From NCBI GenBank assembly GCA_017480785.1, contig JAFURZ010000013.1, forward strand, positions 62,001 to 126,000: a DNA stretch of 64,000 bases, read 5' to 3'. The position numbers were made by a program, and so were the translations under genes. Below the pieces are notes generated by a model, which was not told the DNA's origin, did no database searches, and saw only the letters and a program-made list of their open reading frames with translations. Of this stretch, positions 1 through 8,235 are shown piece after piece. This DNA is from Bacteroidales bacterium. Lineage in GTDB: Bacteria; Bacteroidota; Bacteroidia; Bacteroidales; P3. How positions within the stretch are numbered: position 1 is the first letter of the stretch; each line of letters starts with the position of its first letter.

Positions 1-531
1 CCACTGCCCCACCCTGCCTTCTTGAAAATAGCGCACATAGGCCCATAGTCCCACCAATGCCAACGCCAGCGCGGGGGCCGAAGGCAGATAGTTGTTGAAA
101 TAGAATACGTACAGCGGCGAGGTCATGGCCACCAGCGTCACCAGAAGGGCCTTGATGAAGTCGTCCGTCAGTCGCCTTGCCATCAGGTAGAGAAAACACA
201 GCCCTATCAGACTGACCAGCAACGTGAACCCTCGGAACACCCAGGGGGCATCGGTGCCCAAAACTGCCATGAGCAATGCCACAACATATTCGTGTATGGG
301 GAAATCCACCGCCGTAACGGTGTTCTCAGAATCCACCTCCCACCACCCAGGGAACTGCTTGTTGTAGAGGAGCGTCTCTGGGTGGAAGAAATCGTATCCA
401 TTATTCTGGAAACCGACCACTATTGAGTACCTGTCGGCCTGTGCCCACGCATGGGTAAACGCCGGGAACTGGTTCACCTGGCGTAACCCGAGCAACATGC
501 CGACCACCACAATGGCAATGGCAGCAAGCAT
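1..531 (-). CDS. GT-C type membrane glycosyltransferase, N-terminal part
   Basis: The frame reads 177 codons from ATG at 531 and leaves the window at base 1, so only the N-terminus is visible. A first membrane helix lies at about residues 3-18. A periplasmic-type loop follows, with HPETLLYNKQ and a PIHEY motif that matches the start of a helix. Further hydrophobic helices lie at about residues 88-130 and 140-170. This layout resembles the ArnT/PMT (GT39-like) lipid-linked sugar transferases of Bacteroidetes. These proteins move a sugar from a polyprenyl carrier on the outer face of the inner membrane. The start lies 28 nt past the stop of the M16 peptidase gene, so the two may be cotranscribed. 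The exact family and substrate cannot be decided from this fragment. Confidence 0.65.
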   Translation of the reverse strand, partial: MLAAIAIVVVGMLLGLRQVNQFPAFTHAWAQADRYSIVVGFQNNGYDFFHPETLLYNKQFPGWWEVDSENTVTAVDFPIHEYVVALLMAVLGTDAPWVFRGFTLLVSLIGLCFLYLMARRLTDDFIKALLVTLVAMTSPLYVFYFNNYLPSAPALALALVGLWAYVRYFQEGRVGQW

Positions 532-559
532 GCTGCCATTGTCACAACGGTGTTCTCTT

Positions 560-3463
560 TTAGTAGCCGAAGATTTCATCCAACGTGAGTTTCTTCACCT
601 TGCCGTACTTGCTCAGGGCGTTGAAATCCATCTCGCTCTCCTTGCCGAGGATGAGGTAGGCTTTCTTCTGGCCTTTGATGTGCTTCTGCTGGAAGGCGAC
701 GAGGTCCTGCATGGTCATCTTCTGATAGGCCTTGAAGTTCTGTTTGCGCAGAGGCTCTTTCCAGCCCATCTTTTCGCAGTTGAGGTAGGCACTGATGATG
801 CCCAGCTTGGTGGTGCGTGCGGTGCGGCTGCCGGCCAGCAGGGCGTCCTTGGCCAGGCGGAAGTTGGCGTCGGCCTGCGGCATGTCGTCGAAGAGTTCCT
901 CATAGGCGTCGAGGGCGTCGAGGAGCTTGTCGTTCTGGGTGATGACGTTGGCGCTGTTGTAGAAGTAGCCGTCCTTGTCGCTGCCGTAGGTGTAGCGGCT
1001 GCTAGCGCTGTAGGCGAGGCTGCGTTTCTCACGCATCTCTTGGAAGACGATGGCGTTCATCGAGCCGCCGAAGTACTCGTTGAAGAGGTTCATGCCGGGC
1101 ACCTGGGCAGTGTTGAAGTGCTCGCCACGGAAGTACTCGGTGACATAGGTGTTCTTGGCGTCGTAGTTGACGAAGAGCACTTGGTTGTCGTTCACAGCCT
1201 GCGGCTGGTGCACCTTGTTAGCGGGCACATCCTTGGTAGGCTTCACGGTGTGGATTTTGTTCACTACAGCGGTGGCCTCCTTGAGCGAGAGCGGGCCATA
1301 GTAGATTACGCGGTGCTTATAGTTGAAGAGGTCGTGCAGGGCGTCGGTCAGCTGCTTGGCGGTGTAGCTGCGCAGCTGGGCGTCGCTCTCGGTGGTCTCC
1401 TTGATGTAGTCTTCACCATAGATGCCGTAGCGGTTCAGGGCACTGAAAGCGGCGCGCTGGTTGGTCTTGTTGTCGGTGCGACTCTTGATGAGGCGATCCA
1501 CACGCATCTTCAATGCTTCGTCGTTAGGCTGGCACGTGCCCATGATTTCCTCGACGAGGGCCATGGCTTTCTCCATGTTCTCCGCCAGGCCGCTGATGTT
1601 GAGGTTGATGACCTCGCCACCGACACTGATGCTCCATGAGCAAGCAAGTTTGTAGAATTCTTCTTGCAACTGCTCGGCGGTGTGGCGGTCGGTGTTGAGG
1701 TAATCCACAATGGTGACGGCCATGTCGATGGTCTTGTCGGCCCAGGCGCCGAACTCGAAGCGATACTGCAGGTTGAAGGTACCGTTCTCCACGTTCTTCA
1801 CATACAGCACCTCGCTGCCATTGGCAGTCTTGCCCTTCTGCAGGTCTTTCTTGAAGTTGACGAACTGCGGCTGGATGGGCTTGGCCTTGGCGGCATCGGC
1901 CTTGATGCTAGCCAGGAAGGGGCTCTCCGTGTCGCGGCTCACATAAATGGGGGTGATGGCAGGTTTGGTCACCTTGGTGACGGGGTCGGGGGTGTCCTGG
2001 TGCTTGTAGACGATGACGTAGTTGTTATCCTTGCAGATGCGGTTGGCAAAGTCCACGATGTCCTTCTTCGTAATCTTGGCCAGCTCGTTGATTTCGTTGC
2101 ACACATCGCCCCAGCTACGGTGCTCCACGAAGGCATAGGCCATCTGGCTGGCGCGGCTGTTGTTGCTCTCGGCCTGCTTCATAATGCGGAGCTTGAGCTG
2201 GTTGATGCTGGCCTCGATGAGGCTCTCGTCGAACTCACCTTTCTTCACGAGTTCAAGCTGCTCGAGCAGCAGGTCGCGCAGTTGACCCAGGCTCTGGCCC
2301 TGGGTGGGACGGCCGCCGAGCATGAAAGCGGCATAGTCGTTCAGCGTGTAGGTGCCGGCATAGGCGCCGAGGCAGAGCTGCTTCTGGTTCAGGTTGAGGT
2401 CGATGAGGCCGCACGAGCCGTTGTTGAGCACCATCTCCATGGCGTCGGCCAGCAGGGCGTCGCGGCTACCGTTGCCCTCCTCGATGCGGAAGGCAATGGT
2501 GAGGCTGGCGGGGTCCTGGCCGTTGACCAGGCGGATGATGGGCGAGGTGATGGGCTCCTCTTTCACCTTGGTGAAGGTAGGCACCGTACCGGGCTTCCAC
2601 GAGCCCATGTACTTGTCGATAATCTTGATGACCTCGTCGGGGTTGAAGTCGCCGGCCATGGCCACGCACATGTTGTTCGGCACATAGTACTTGGCGTGAT
2701 ACTCGCGGATGTTCTTCATCGAGGGGTTCTTCAGGTGCTCGATGGTGCCGATGGTGGTCTGCTGGCCGTAGGGGTGGTGGGGGAAGAGGGCCGCCATCAT
2801 GGTCTCGTTCACGCGACGGCTGTCCTGCGCCATGCCGATGTTCTTCTCCTCATAGACGGCTTCCAGCTCGGTGTGGAACAGGCGCAGCACCAGGTTGGGG
2901 AAGCGGTCGCCCTGCACCTTGGCCCAGGCCTCGACCTGGTTGGCCGGGATGTTCTCCACATACATCGTGTAGTCGTTCGACGTGAAGGCATTGGTGCCCT
3001 CGCTGCCGATGGCGGTCATGCTCTTGTCATACTCGTTGGCGATGGCGATGGTGGAGGCCACATAGCTGATGGAGTCAATCTTGTGATAGATGGCGGCACG
3101 GGCGGCCTCGTCGGTCGTCTTGCGATACACCTCGTAGAGGTTCTCTATCTTCTGCAGCTCCTCCTGCTCGCGGGCCCAGTCGGTGGTGCCCAGCTGGTGG
3201 CTGCCCTTGAAGAGCATGTGCTCCAGGTAGTGGGCCAGGCCGGTGGTCTCGCTCGGGTCGTTCTTCGAACCGGCGCGCACGGCAATGTAGGTCTGGATGC
3301 GGGGGGCGTCCTTGTAGACGCTCAGGAACACCTTCAGGCCGTTGCCCAAAGTGTACTCCCGCACGCCCAGCGGGTCGTTCTCATAAGTCTTGTACGTGTA
3401 CTGCTGCGCGCCGGCCATCAAGGCCACGGCGACAAAGCAAAGGGTCAAAAAGAGTCTTTTCAT
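560..3463 (-). CDS. M16 family zinc metallopeptidase, secreted
   Basis: The product has 967 residues and an N-terminal signal peptide ending near ALMAGAQ (residue 20). The inverted zinc-binding motif HYLEH is at residues 78-82. The expected third ligand is a Glu in EAVYEEKN, about residue 205. The greater distance from the HxxEH motif than in pitrilysin reflects an insertion of roughly 45 residues. Length fits the fused two-half (four-domain) M16 enzymes in which the second half is catalytically silent. It is likely a periplasmic or surface protease that degrades peptides. A consensus Bacteroidetes promoter lies about 100 nt upstream. The opposite strand is open for long stretches, which is a codon-usage effect and not a gene. 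Confidence 0.93.
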   Translation of the reverse strand: MKRLFLTLCFVAVALMAGAQQYTYKTYENDPLGVREYTLGNGLKVFLSVYKDAPRIQTYIAVRAGSKNDPSETTGLAHYLEHMLFKGSHQLGTTDWAREQEELQKIENLYEVYRKTTDEAARAAIYHKIDSISYVASTIAIANEYDKSMTAIGSEGTNAFTSNDYTMYVENIPANQVEAWAKVQGDRFPNLVLRLFHTELEAVYEEKNIGMAQDSRRVNETMMAALFPHHPYGQQTTIGTIEHLKNPSMKNIREYHAKYYVPNNMCVAMAGDFNPDEVIKIIDKYMGSWKPGTVPTFTKVKEEPITSPIIRLVNGQDPASLTIAFRIEEGNGSRDALLADAMEMVLNNGSCGLIDLNLNQKQLCLGAYAGTYTLNDYAAFMLGGRPTQGQSLGQLRDLLLEQLELVKKGEFDESLIEASINQLKLRIMKQAESNNSRASQMAYAFVEHRSWGDVCNEINELAKITKKDIVDFANRICKDNNYVIVYKHQDTPDPVTKVTKPAITPIYVSRDTESPFLASIKADAAKAKPIQPQFVNFKKDLQKGKTANGSEVLYVKNVENGTFNLQYRFEFGAWADKTIDMAVTIVDYLNTDRHTAEQLQEEFYKLACSWSISVGGEVINLNISGLAENMEKAMALVEEIMGTCQPNDEALKMRVDRLIKSRTDNKTNQRAAFSALNRYGIYGEDYIKETTESDAQLRSYTAKQLTDALHDLFNYKHRVIYYGPLSLKEATAVVNKIHTVKPTKDVPANKVHQPQAVNDNQVLFVNYDAKNTYVTEYFRGEHFNTAQVPGMNLFNEYFGGSMNAIVFQEMREKRSLAYSASSRYTYGSDKDGYFYNSANVITQNDKLLDALDAYEELFDDMPQADANFRLAKDALLAGSRTARTTKLGIISAYLNCEKMGWKEPLRKQNFKAYQKMTMQDLVAFQQKHIKGQKKAYLILGKESEMDFNALSKYGKVKKLTLDEIFGY

Positions 3464-3565
3464 GTCTATCTTATTATTTTATTTAATATTATTCCTATCG
3501 GTACCGAGGTCAAGCGTCCTGATTATCACCTCAAACCTCGCTTCACAATCCATAAACCGAAAAGG

Positions 3566-3597
3566 CAAAGATACTGCTTTTTCCCCATATATGCAAA
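3566..3597 (-). promoter_or_regulatory. Promoter of the M16 peptidase gene
   Basis: On the minus strand TATCTTTG (3573-3566) matches the Bacteroidetes -7 box TAnnTTTG. TTTG at 3597-3594 lies 20 nt upstream as the -33 element. Transcription would start about 95 nt before the ATG. Confidence 0.7.
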
Positions 3598-3640
3598 TAA
3601 ATCTTTCCCTCCCAAACTGCCCACTGATTATCAAGCAATA

Positions 3641-3708
3641 AACCGCTGTTCTTTTACAATTCTAAAAGAACAGTAAAAGAACAGCAAAGAAACACTGGAG
3701 GAACAGCG
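3641..3708. repeat. 11-nt period array with inverted repeat (AAAAGAACA unit)
   Basis: CTGTTCTTTTA (3646-3656) and TAAAAGAACAG (3663-3673) are perfect inverted copies around a 6-nt loop. Further units follow at 11-nt spacing on the right: GTAAAAGAACA, GCAAAGAAACA and CTGGAGGAACA. The same unit recurs in the array near 62.6 kb. No coding potential is seen. Confidence 0.75.
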
Positions 3709-3734
3709 TGTTGCGTCGGCCGGAGGGGAAAAAG

Positions 3735-3762
3735 AAAAGAAGACCTTGTCTGGTCTTCTTTT
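3735..3762. terminator. Bidirectional hairpin terminator
   Basis: GAAGACC (3739-3745) pairs with GGTCTTC (3752-3758) around TTGTCT. It is flanked by AAAA and TTTT, so it could end transcripts arriving from either side. The sequence just right of it, read on the minus strand, ends in GGGCACCA, the same as the 3' end of the tRNA-Leu gene at 10.91 kb. Confidence 0.6.
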
Positions 3763-3894
3763 GGTGCCCGCAGCCGTGTTATTCTCGAACACTTTTCTTG
3801 AAGACTTGGAGAAGATATGGGCACTACGGGAGTACATACCAGACCCAACGAGACCAATACTGCCACCCAGCAGACTATAACTTATTCCTTCCTC
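3763..3894. other. Unassigned stretch between two terminators, possibly structured RNA
   Basis: This stretch lies between hairpin terminators at 3735-3762 and 3895-3920. On the minus strand GTGCCC at about 3823-3818 can pair with GGGCAC at about 3770-3765. An inner GTGTT/AACAC hairpin lies between them, and the 3' end continues into CA and the terminator. It does not fold as a normal tRNA, because no matching GCCCGCA strand is present. I cannot name it. It may be a small RNA or an attachment-site remnant. Confidence 0.25.
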
Positions 3895-3920
3895 ACCACT
3901 TCAAACGGAGTGGTTTTTTT
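3895..3920 (+). terminator. Rho-independent terminator
   Basis: ACCACT (3895-3900) pairs with AGTGGT (3909-3914) and is followed by a run of seven T on the plus strand. Confidence 0.6.
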
Positions 3921-4048
3921 GTGGAAAAAGGATGCTGGTTTTGGTTATAGGGGTGTAAAACATAGAAGTTACGAATAAAACAAGCACAAAAAAACAACTA
4001 AAGTTCAAGCGTTTAACATCACACATACAGAATGTTATGAAAATAAAT
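3921..4048. other. AT-rich intergenic stretch, no gene seen
   Basis: No reading frame here has a plausible start and composition on either strand. The stretch belongs to the AT-rich block and precedes the promoter of the zinc-ribbon genes. Confidence 0.5.
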
Positions 4049-4079
4049 TTTGTCAGTTCATTGAAAATATGTATTTTTG
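4049..4079 (+). promoter_or_regulatory. Promoter of the zinc-ribbon gene pair
   Basis: TTTG (4049-4052) and TATTTTTG (4072-4079) are separated by 19 nt, which is a very good match to the Bacteroidetes promoter. The first gene starts at 4359, so the 5' leader would be about 270 nt. Confidence 0.75.
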
Positions 4080-4358
4080 CAACCGTAAACCACCAGTATG
4101 GTTTACCGAGAGAAAGCGCATTTTGCTTGTTCCGAGTTGTGAACTTCGACACTCACAAAAACGAAAGATGGAATAGGGAAGATGAGTGCTCCCATAAGTT
4201 GTATTCGTATTCACGGCATACACTGTGGGGCAATTCACAAACCTTATTTAATCTTTCAGGGAGTCGAAGCCCTACAACTCAAAAATGAGGTAGATGGATG
4301 GCTCCACTTTCTTCGTTATGGTTAAACCTCTCCGAGCCGAGGACAAACAAAAAGAAAA
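4080..4358 (+). promoter_or_regulatory. Long 5' leader of the zinc-ribbon genes
   Basis: Roughly 270 nt of untranslated leader separates the promoter from the first ATG. Close to its 5' end GTAAACC and GGTTTAC form a hairpin around ACCAGTAT. No known riboswitch class was recognised. The frames inside show no homology that I can recognise. Confidence 0.35.
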
Positions 4359-4610
4359 ATGGCACTGATAAAATGTCCCAAATGCGGAAAGGAAATGAGC
4401 GACAGGGCAACAAGTTGTCCCCAATGCGGTATGACAATGGAAGAAATAAAGGCTGCAATGGGAGAAAATGCCCTAAATGACGCTCGCAAAACCAGTCAAA
4501 TCCCCTTGAGTCAACTTTCTACAGAAAGTAAGCGAGTTGACATATACATCGACGGGGAACTATTCTACACCACCGAATTGAGTGGCTTTATACAGCATGT
4601 TAAACTTTAA
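4359..4610 (+). CDS. Small zinc-ribbon protein
   Basis: This is an 83-residue protein. Its N-terminus is a zinc ribbon with CPKCGKEM and CPQCGMTM, two CxxC knuckles at about residues 6-9 and 20-23. The remainder (about 45-83) contains DIYIDGELFYT, which looks like a small beta domain. The ATG at 4359 directly precedes the CxxC motif. The next gene starts 27 nt downstream and also carries zinc ribbons, so they are probably one operon. Function is unknown. Zinc-ribbon modules of this type occur in many Bacteroidetes membrane or envelope proteins. Composition is AT-rich, unlike the host genes on either side. Confidence 0.7.
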   Translation: MALIKCPKCGKEMSDRATSCPQCGMTMEEIKAAMGENALNDARKTSQIPLSQLSTESKRVDIYIDGELFYTTELSGFIQHVKL

Positions 4611-4637
4611 GTATAACAAAATCAAATCATAATCATT

Positions 4638-5813
4638 ATGGCAAAGCAAGAAGAGTGCTCAAAATGCAAAAGAGCAAAACAAGGGGGGTATGCTGGCGAA
4701 ATCAAATGCTCGTTTTATGGACGGAAACCTCTGTTCGACGATAACCCATGCCCAAGTTTTTTTAATGGAAACATCAAATGCCCTGAATGTGGGAAAGAAG
4801 TCTCACCTTCGGAGAAAATCTGCCCGAATTGCGGATGCCCCATGAAAGAAGAATCTTCCATACAACCTGAAATCTATAATGGCATTGATAACAGCAATAT
4901 ATGCAAAGACGATAAATGTACAGATGGAACGCATAAGAAGAAAAAAAGTCTTCTTTGGCTCATTTTGGTTGGCTTAGCGATAGTAGCAGCAATTATTGCA
5001 GTTGTGCTCTTGAGTCCATCAAGTTACGAAAAACAGACAAATACTTTTCTAAAAGAGTACGAAAACGCCATATTACAACACGAAGAATACAATGCCGCTG
5101 CATTGCGAGATAGCCTTGCCAGCAGAGAGTTGACGGAAGAACAATCATCTATATTTTTTACCCTATCAGGAAAACACGAGGCTTTCGTGGCACAGTTGGA
5201 ACAAGAACGGTATGAAGAGAGACAGCGACAGATAAGAAATAGTTTCGTTGGTACTTATTATGTGCCTTGCGAAAAATCTAATTATTCCACCACCCATGTG
5301 TATAAATCATATTGGTCTGACGCGCAAGATATTCGTAGATATGAAGGAGTTATCCGTTGGAAAGAAAAAATTACCGTCAGAGATGACCTGACTGTTTCTA
5401 GTCAAAGGGTAGACGGGGCTACTTATGATGCAAACGGTCAATTGAAAGAATCTCACAATGACAGCCCTGTAAAGGAAATTGGACGTTTGGAAGTCATATC
5501 AGAAAACCTGTTTCGTATTGTTACTAGCAAAGATTATGACTTTATAGACGACGCAGATGGAATTCACTACTCTCTACATAACGGGGAGAAAAAGTCTTGG
5601 AGTGTGAGATTCTACACCAACAGAGCAGTATTTGACACCAAAACTAGCACAATATACCAATCTCTTGAAGATTATAATAGGAGAGATGAACCCTATGGAT
5701 ATGATAGGGTTTATTACGAATATGCCAAATTTGTTTTCCAAAAGGGGAATGGGAATCATAATGCCGTTGAAGAGACTGTTTGGGCACCTGAGGAAACAGT
5801 GCCAGACCACTAA
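4638..5813 (+). CDS. Zinc-ribbon protein with one membrane helix
   Basis: The product has 391 residues. The N-terminus carries a CSKCKRAK / CPSFF cysteine cluster (about residues 7-40). A canonical zinc ribbon follows, with CPECGKEV and CPNCGCPM (about 48-70). After a Lys-rich stretch comes a single transmembrane helix at about residues 104-126. A charged helical region (about 130-195) and a beta-rich C-terminal domain beginning NSFVGTYYVP complete it. The positive-inside rule puts the ribbons in the cytoplasm and the large domain outside. It follows the other zinc-ribbon gene under the promoter at 4049. I do not recognise the C-terminal domain. A membrane sensor or scaffold role is only a guess. 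Confidence 0.72.
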   Translation: MAKQEECSKCKRAKQGGYAGEIKCSFYGRKPLFDDNPCPSFFNGNIKCPECGKEVSPSEKICPNCGCPMKEESSIQPEIYNGIDNSNICKDDKCTDGTHKKKKSLLWLILVGLAIVAAIIAVVLLSPSSYEKQTNTFLKEYENAILQHEEYNAAALRDSLASRELTEEQSSIFFTLSGKHEAFVAQLEQERYEERQRQIRNSFVGTYYVPCEKSNYSTTHVYKSYWSDAQDIRRYEGVIRWKEKITVRDDLTVSSQRVDGATYDANGQLKESHNDSPVKEIGRLEVISENLFRIVTSKDYDFIDDADGIHYSLHNGEKKSWSVRFYTNRAVFDTKTSTIYQSLEDYNRRDEPYGYDRVYYEYAKFVFQKGNGNHNAVEETVWAPEETVPDH

Positions 5814-5831
5814 ATGTAGGAAGTTGTTTTT

Positions 5832-5865
5832 GAACAAAGGCGACCATAACAAGTCGCCTTTTGTT
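5832..5865 (+). terminator. Terminator after the zinc-ribbon genes
   Basis: AAAGGCGAC (5836-5844) pairs with GTCGCCTTT (5853-5861). The arms extend further with AACA/TGTT, and a short T-rich tail follows. It lies about 20 nt past the stop of the membrane zinc-ribbon gene. Confidence 0.65.
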
Positions 5866-6054
5866 GTGTTCGGAACTTGCAACCGCAACGAAACAGGTTG
5901 CACACAAATGTCATTGCACTTTTCGGCTCTAACGCTTTCTACTGGTTTTCAGCGTTAAATTAATACGCTTACATCTATGTTTACAGTTTATTAAAAGAGC
6001 GTGACCACATCGGTAAATACTACTGAAAGTTTTACACCCGTACATAGGTAGAGG

Positions 6055-6222
6055 TTAAACTTTGGGTAGGTGCTGCCAATACCTTATCAATGCTTCGCTT
6101 ATCCTGCGTTTGGTGGTTGCGGTGTGTTTACGTTTGTACATGCCGTTCTTGCTGCCCTTGTGGGCTGCGGACATCTTTTGTCGTGTCTCTTGAGACACCC
6201 TGCGTGTTGTTCGTTTTGCCAT
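6055..6222 (-). CDS. Small basic NUMOD3-like protein
   Basis: This 55-codon gene starts with ATG at 6222 and stops at 6055. The product begins MAKRTTRRVSQETRQKMSAA and continues through HKGSKNGMYKRKH and TTKRRISEALIRYW. The pattern of SxETRxKMSxAxKGxKNxMYxxxH followed by TxxxISEAL matches the NUMOD3 DNA-binding module. That module is usually found attached to GIY-YIG or HNH homing endonucleases. Here the module stands alone, with no nuclease domain. It diverges from the primase-like gene at 6331. It may be a free-standing DNA-binding protein of the element or a remnant of a homing endonuclease. Confidence 0.5.
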   Translation of the reverse strand: MAKRTTRRVSQETRQKMSAAHKGSKNGMYKRKHTATTKRRISEALIRYWQHLPKV

Positions 6223-6330
6223 CGTGTTTGTTTTTTGTTACTTATTGGACTATATTGATATTTATAAATAGTCGCAACTTTTAATTTGTTCGGAAAAAAG
6301 TTGTATATTAGTAGAAAAAGACAAAGCGAT

Positions 6331-7620
6331 ATGATAACATACAGCATAGCACAAAGTGACTACACCTTTAACGTGAGCGTATCGACAACCACTTACGAGA
6401 GCAAGGAGGCGTTTGTGGCTGCATCAAGGAAACTGGTGTACCGAAAACAGCCTGTAAATATCGGCTCGATGTGCCAACTCATCATAGAGGGTCACTCGTT
6501 CTGTCACTGTTATGACGACAACGACGAGCCTTTCACCAACAGCACCAAGACACAGGCGAACTTCCGTTATACGTCGTGTATAGCCTATGACATTGACGAC
6601 AACACTCTGACGATGGAGGAATACTTGACCACGTTGACTTATCAGCCGACAATAGCCTATACAACCACCAGTGACGGTATCAAGGGAAACAGATACAGGT
6701 TGGTTTACTGTTTTGATGGTAAGATAACGGGTAAAGCACAGTATGAGGCTACGTTTGAGACAGTACAAGTGGAGAGTGGTATTAGGGAACTGAAAGACAC
6801 TTGCACACGCAGCCCAGCACAGGCTTTCTTCGGCAACGCTTTGCCGACTTGTCGGATGGTGTGTACAAACTACGTCTATAACATACCCACCGCAGCCAGC
6901 ACGACAACGGAGAAGAGAGAGAAAGTATCAAAGCAAATAAAAATTAAAAAGGGAGAAAGCGATATTATAAGCAATGACACTTTCCGAAATGACTTTGAAG
7001 GTATGTCTATGAGGAAATTCGTATCAACCTACAGTGGCGAGTTCCAGCCCATCGAGGAGAGCGAACTGACCTACCACAATGGATACGCACCTATCGACGA
7101 GAACTATTTACGCATCTACCGACGTTGGAACCCAGACACACGACGCATACATAAGTGGCAAGACGGTGAAGGACGCAGAAAGAAACTCGCTACCGCAGCA
7201 CTCATCATCCGCAAGATTAAGCCTGACATCACCGCCGAGCATCTTATCTACTGTCTCGCATACGAAGTGGTACACTTTTACAGCAACATTGATGGTGTAC
7301 TCAATAAGTCACTCATCTTGCGTGTGGCAGAAACAGCGTTGGCGAAGCCTATCGAAGATATAACCATTAAAGGACACGACAAACGCAAGTACAAGGTTGA
7401 TAAGGACTACTGGATGAGCCTCGGAGTGTCAACGAAGGCAGCGGTGGCGAAAGCACGGGCGGTGTGGAACGATGAGCGGATAGGTGAACTCTACGACTAC
7501 CAACTGACCGACAAAGAGAACGCCAATGTGATGGCAAAATTTGGACAGAAGGTCAGCGTATCAACTATCAAACGGTGGCGAAAGAAACACGGCATCACCA
7601 AATACAACAAGAAGACATAA
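6331..7620 (+). CDS. Primase-like replication protein with C-terminal HTH
   Basis: The ATG at 6331 gives 429 residues. The N-terminal half has YDIDD (about residue 86) followed by TTSDGIKGNRYRLVYCFDG. This resembles the metal-binding and basic motifs of archaeo-eukaryotic-primase-like domains found in Bacteroidetes mobile elements (VirE-N/BT4734-like). A middle helical region has KWQDGEGRRKKLATAALIIR. The C-terminus, VSVSTIKRWRKKHGI, looks like a helix-turn-helix. A candidate promoter, TATATTAG, lies about 25 nt before the ATG. A terminator hairpin begins directly after the stop. It is probably the replication or mobilisation protein of the element. Assignment rests on motif pattern only. Confidence 0.55.
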   Translation: MITYSIAQSDYTFNVSVSTTTYESKEAFVAASRKLVYRKQPVNIGSMCQLIIEGHSFCHCYDDNDEPFTNSTKTQANFRYTSCIAYDIDDNTLTMEEYLTTLTYQPTIAYTTTSDGIKGNRYRLVYCFDGKITGKAQYEATFETVQVESGIRELKDTCTRSPAQAFFGNALPTCRMVCTNYVYNIPTAASTTTEKREKVSKQIKIKKGESDIISNDTFRNDFEGMSMRKFVSTYSGEFQPIEESELTYHNGYAPIDENYLRIYRRWNPDTRRIHKWQDGEGRRKKLATAALIIRKIKPDITAEHLIYCLAYEVVHFYSNIDGVLNKSLILRVAETALAKPIEDITIKGHDKRKYKVDKDYWMSLGVSTKAAVAKARAVWNDERIGELYDYQLTDKENANVMAKFGQKVSVSTIKRWRKKHGITKYNKKT

Positions 7621-7650
7621 CCAGTAATCTCCACTGGTGAATTTTTTTTT
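7621..7650 (+). terminator. Terminator after the primase-like gene
   Basis: CCAGT (7621-7625) pairs with ACTGG (7633-7637) and is followed by nine T. It starts immediately after the stop codon. Confidence 0.7.
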
Positions 7651-7703
7651 GAGGCTGGGAGAGGCTCATCCAGCAAACAGACCACCCCCAATATATATCA
7701 ATA

Positions 7704-7841
7704 CCACCCCTATGGAGCGGGGGATACGTGACCCACTCTCCCCCCATAGGTAGCACCGCTGCGATGTATCAATTTGACCGATGTGTCAATTTAATCTTTG
7801 TGGCGGTGCTTTTTCACACAGTGTTTTGTGTCAATGTAACC
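7704..7841. repeat. Dyads and iteron-like direct repeats (candidate origin or operator)
   Basis: CCTATGG (7709-7715) faces CCATAGG (7744-7750). AGCACCGC (7752-7759) faces GCGGTGCT (7803-7810), with a T-run after it. Inside the second dyad are two 17-nt tandem copies, beginning GATGTATCAATTTGACC (7763) and GATGTGTCAATTTAATC (7780). A third, looser copy (TTGTGTCAATGTAACC) is at 7826. No gene fits here. The position between a replication-type gene and an XRE regulator suits an origin or an operator. Confidence 0.5.
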
Positions 7842-7848
7842 TAAAAGA

Positions 7849-8148
7849 TTAGTTTGATTTGTTCAGTTTATCAGCTATCGCTTTCAGTCCAGCCTTGGTA
7901 GTTGCGGTGTGAGTTACACCATCACAAACTACTATCGCCAGCAATTCATCCTCGTTGTGGTCGAACAGGTCGGTGACGGAAACGCCCAAAGTCTCGGCAA
8001 TTTTGCGGATGGTCGACAGTTGTGGGTTACCGTTTATGGCTCTTGAAAGACTTTCGGGGGCGATTTCCATCTTTTCGGCAAGTTCCTTGATTGTTATGCC
8101 CTTGTTTCGGCATAACTCTTTCACTTTGTGGCTGATATTCTCGTTCAT
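7849..8148 (-). CDS. XRE-family helix-turn-helix regulator
   Basis: The ATG at 8148 gives 99 residues. Residues about 8-62 form a Cro/C1-type HTH: GITIKELAEKMEIAPESLSR is the helix-turn-helix core, and IRKIAETLGVSVTDLF is the typical fourth and fifth helix. The C-terminal tail (about 65-99) is short and carries no enzymatic motif. It is transcribed divergently from the small serine recombinase, with about 150 nt between the starts. It is therefore likely to regulate itself and the recombination genes of the element. Confidence 0.85.
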   Translation of the reverse strand: MNENISHKVKELCRNKGITIKELAEKMEIAPESLSRAINGNPQLSTIRKIAETLGVSVTDLFDHNEDELLAIVVCDGVTHTATTKAGLKAIADKLNKSN

Positions 8149-8235
8149 AATTCTGCGGTTTGAACTGCAAAAATACAAAAGATAACGCAAAAATCAATAC
8201 CTAAAGTTAAAAATGATAAAATATATCATTTTTAT

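Noticed and set aside
1664..3676. A 670-codon open frame on the plus strand opposite the M16 peptidase
   Set aside because: It is the mirror of a GC-rich, strongly biased gene. Its Gly/Val/Leu/His-rich product has no domain and runs past the real gene. The M16 frame has a signal peptide, the HxxEH motif and a promoter.
3817..3978. Possible 53-codon gene MGTTGVHTRPNETNT...
   Set aside because: It has a GGAG sequence before the ATG, but a hairpin with a T-run (3895-3920) lies inside it, so full transcription is unlikely.
4037..4288. 83-codon frame upstream of the zinc-ribbon gene
   Set aside because: It starts before the predicted promoter -7 box at 4072 and has no recognisable sequence, so it is better explained as leader DNA.
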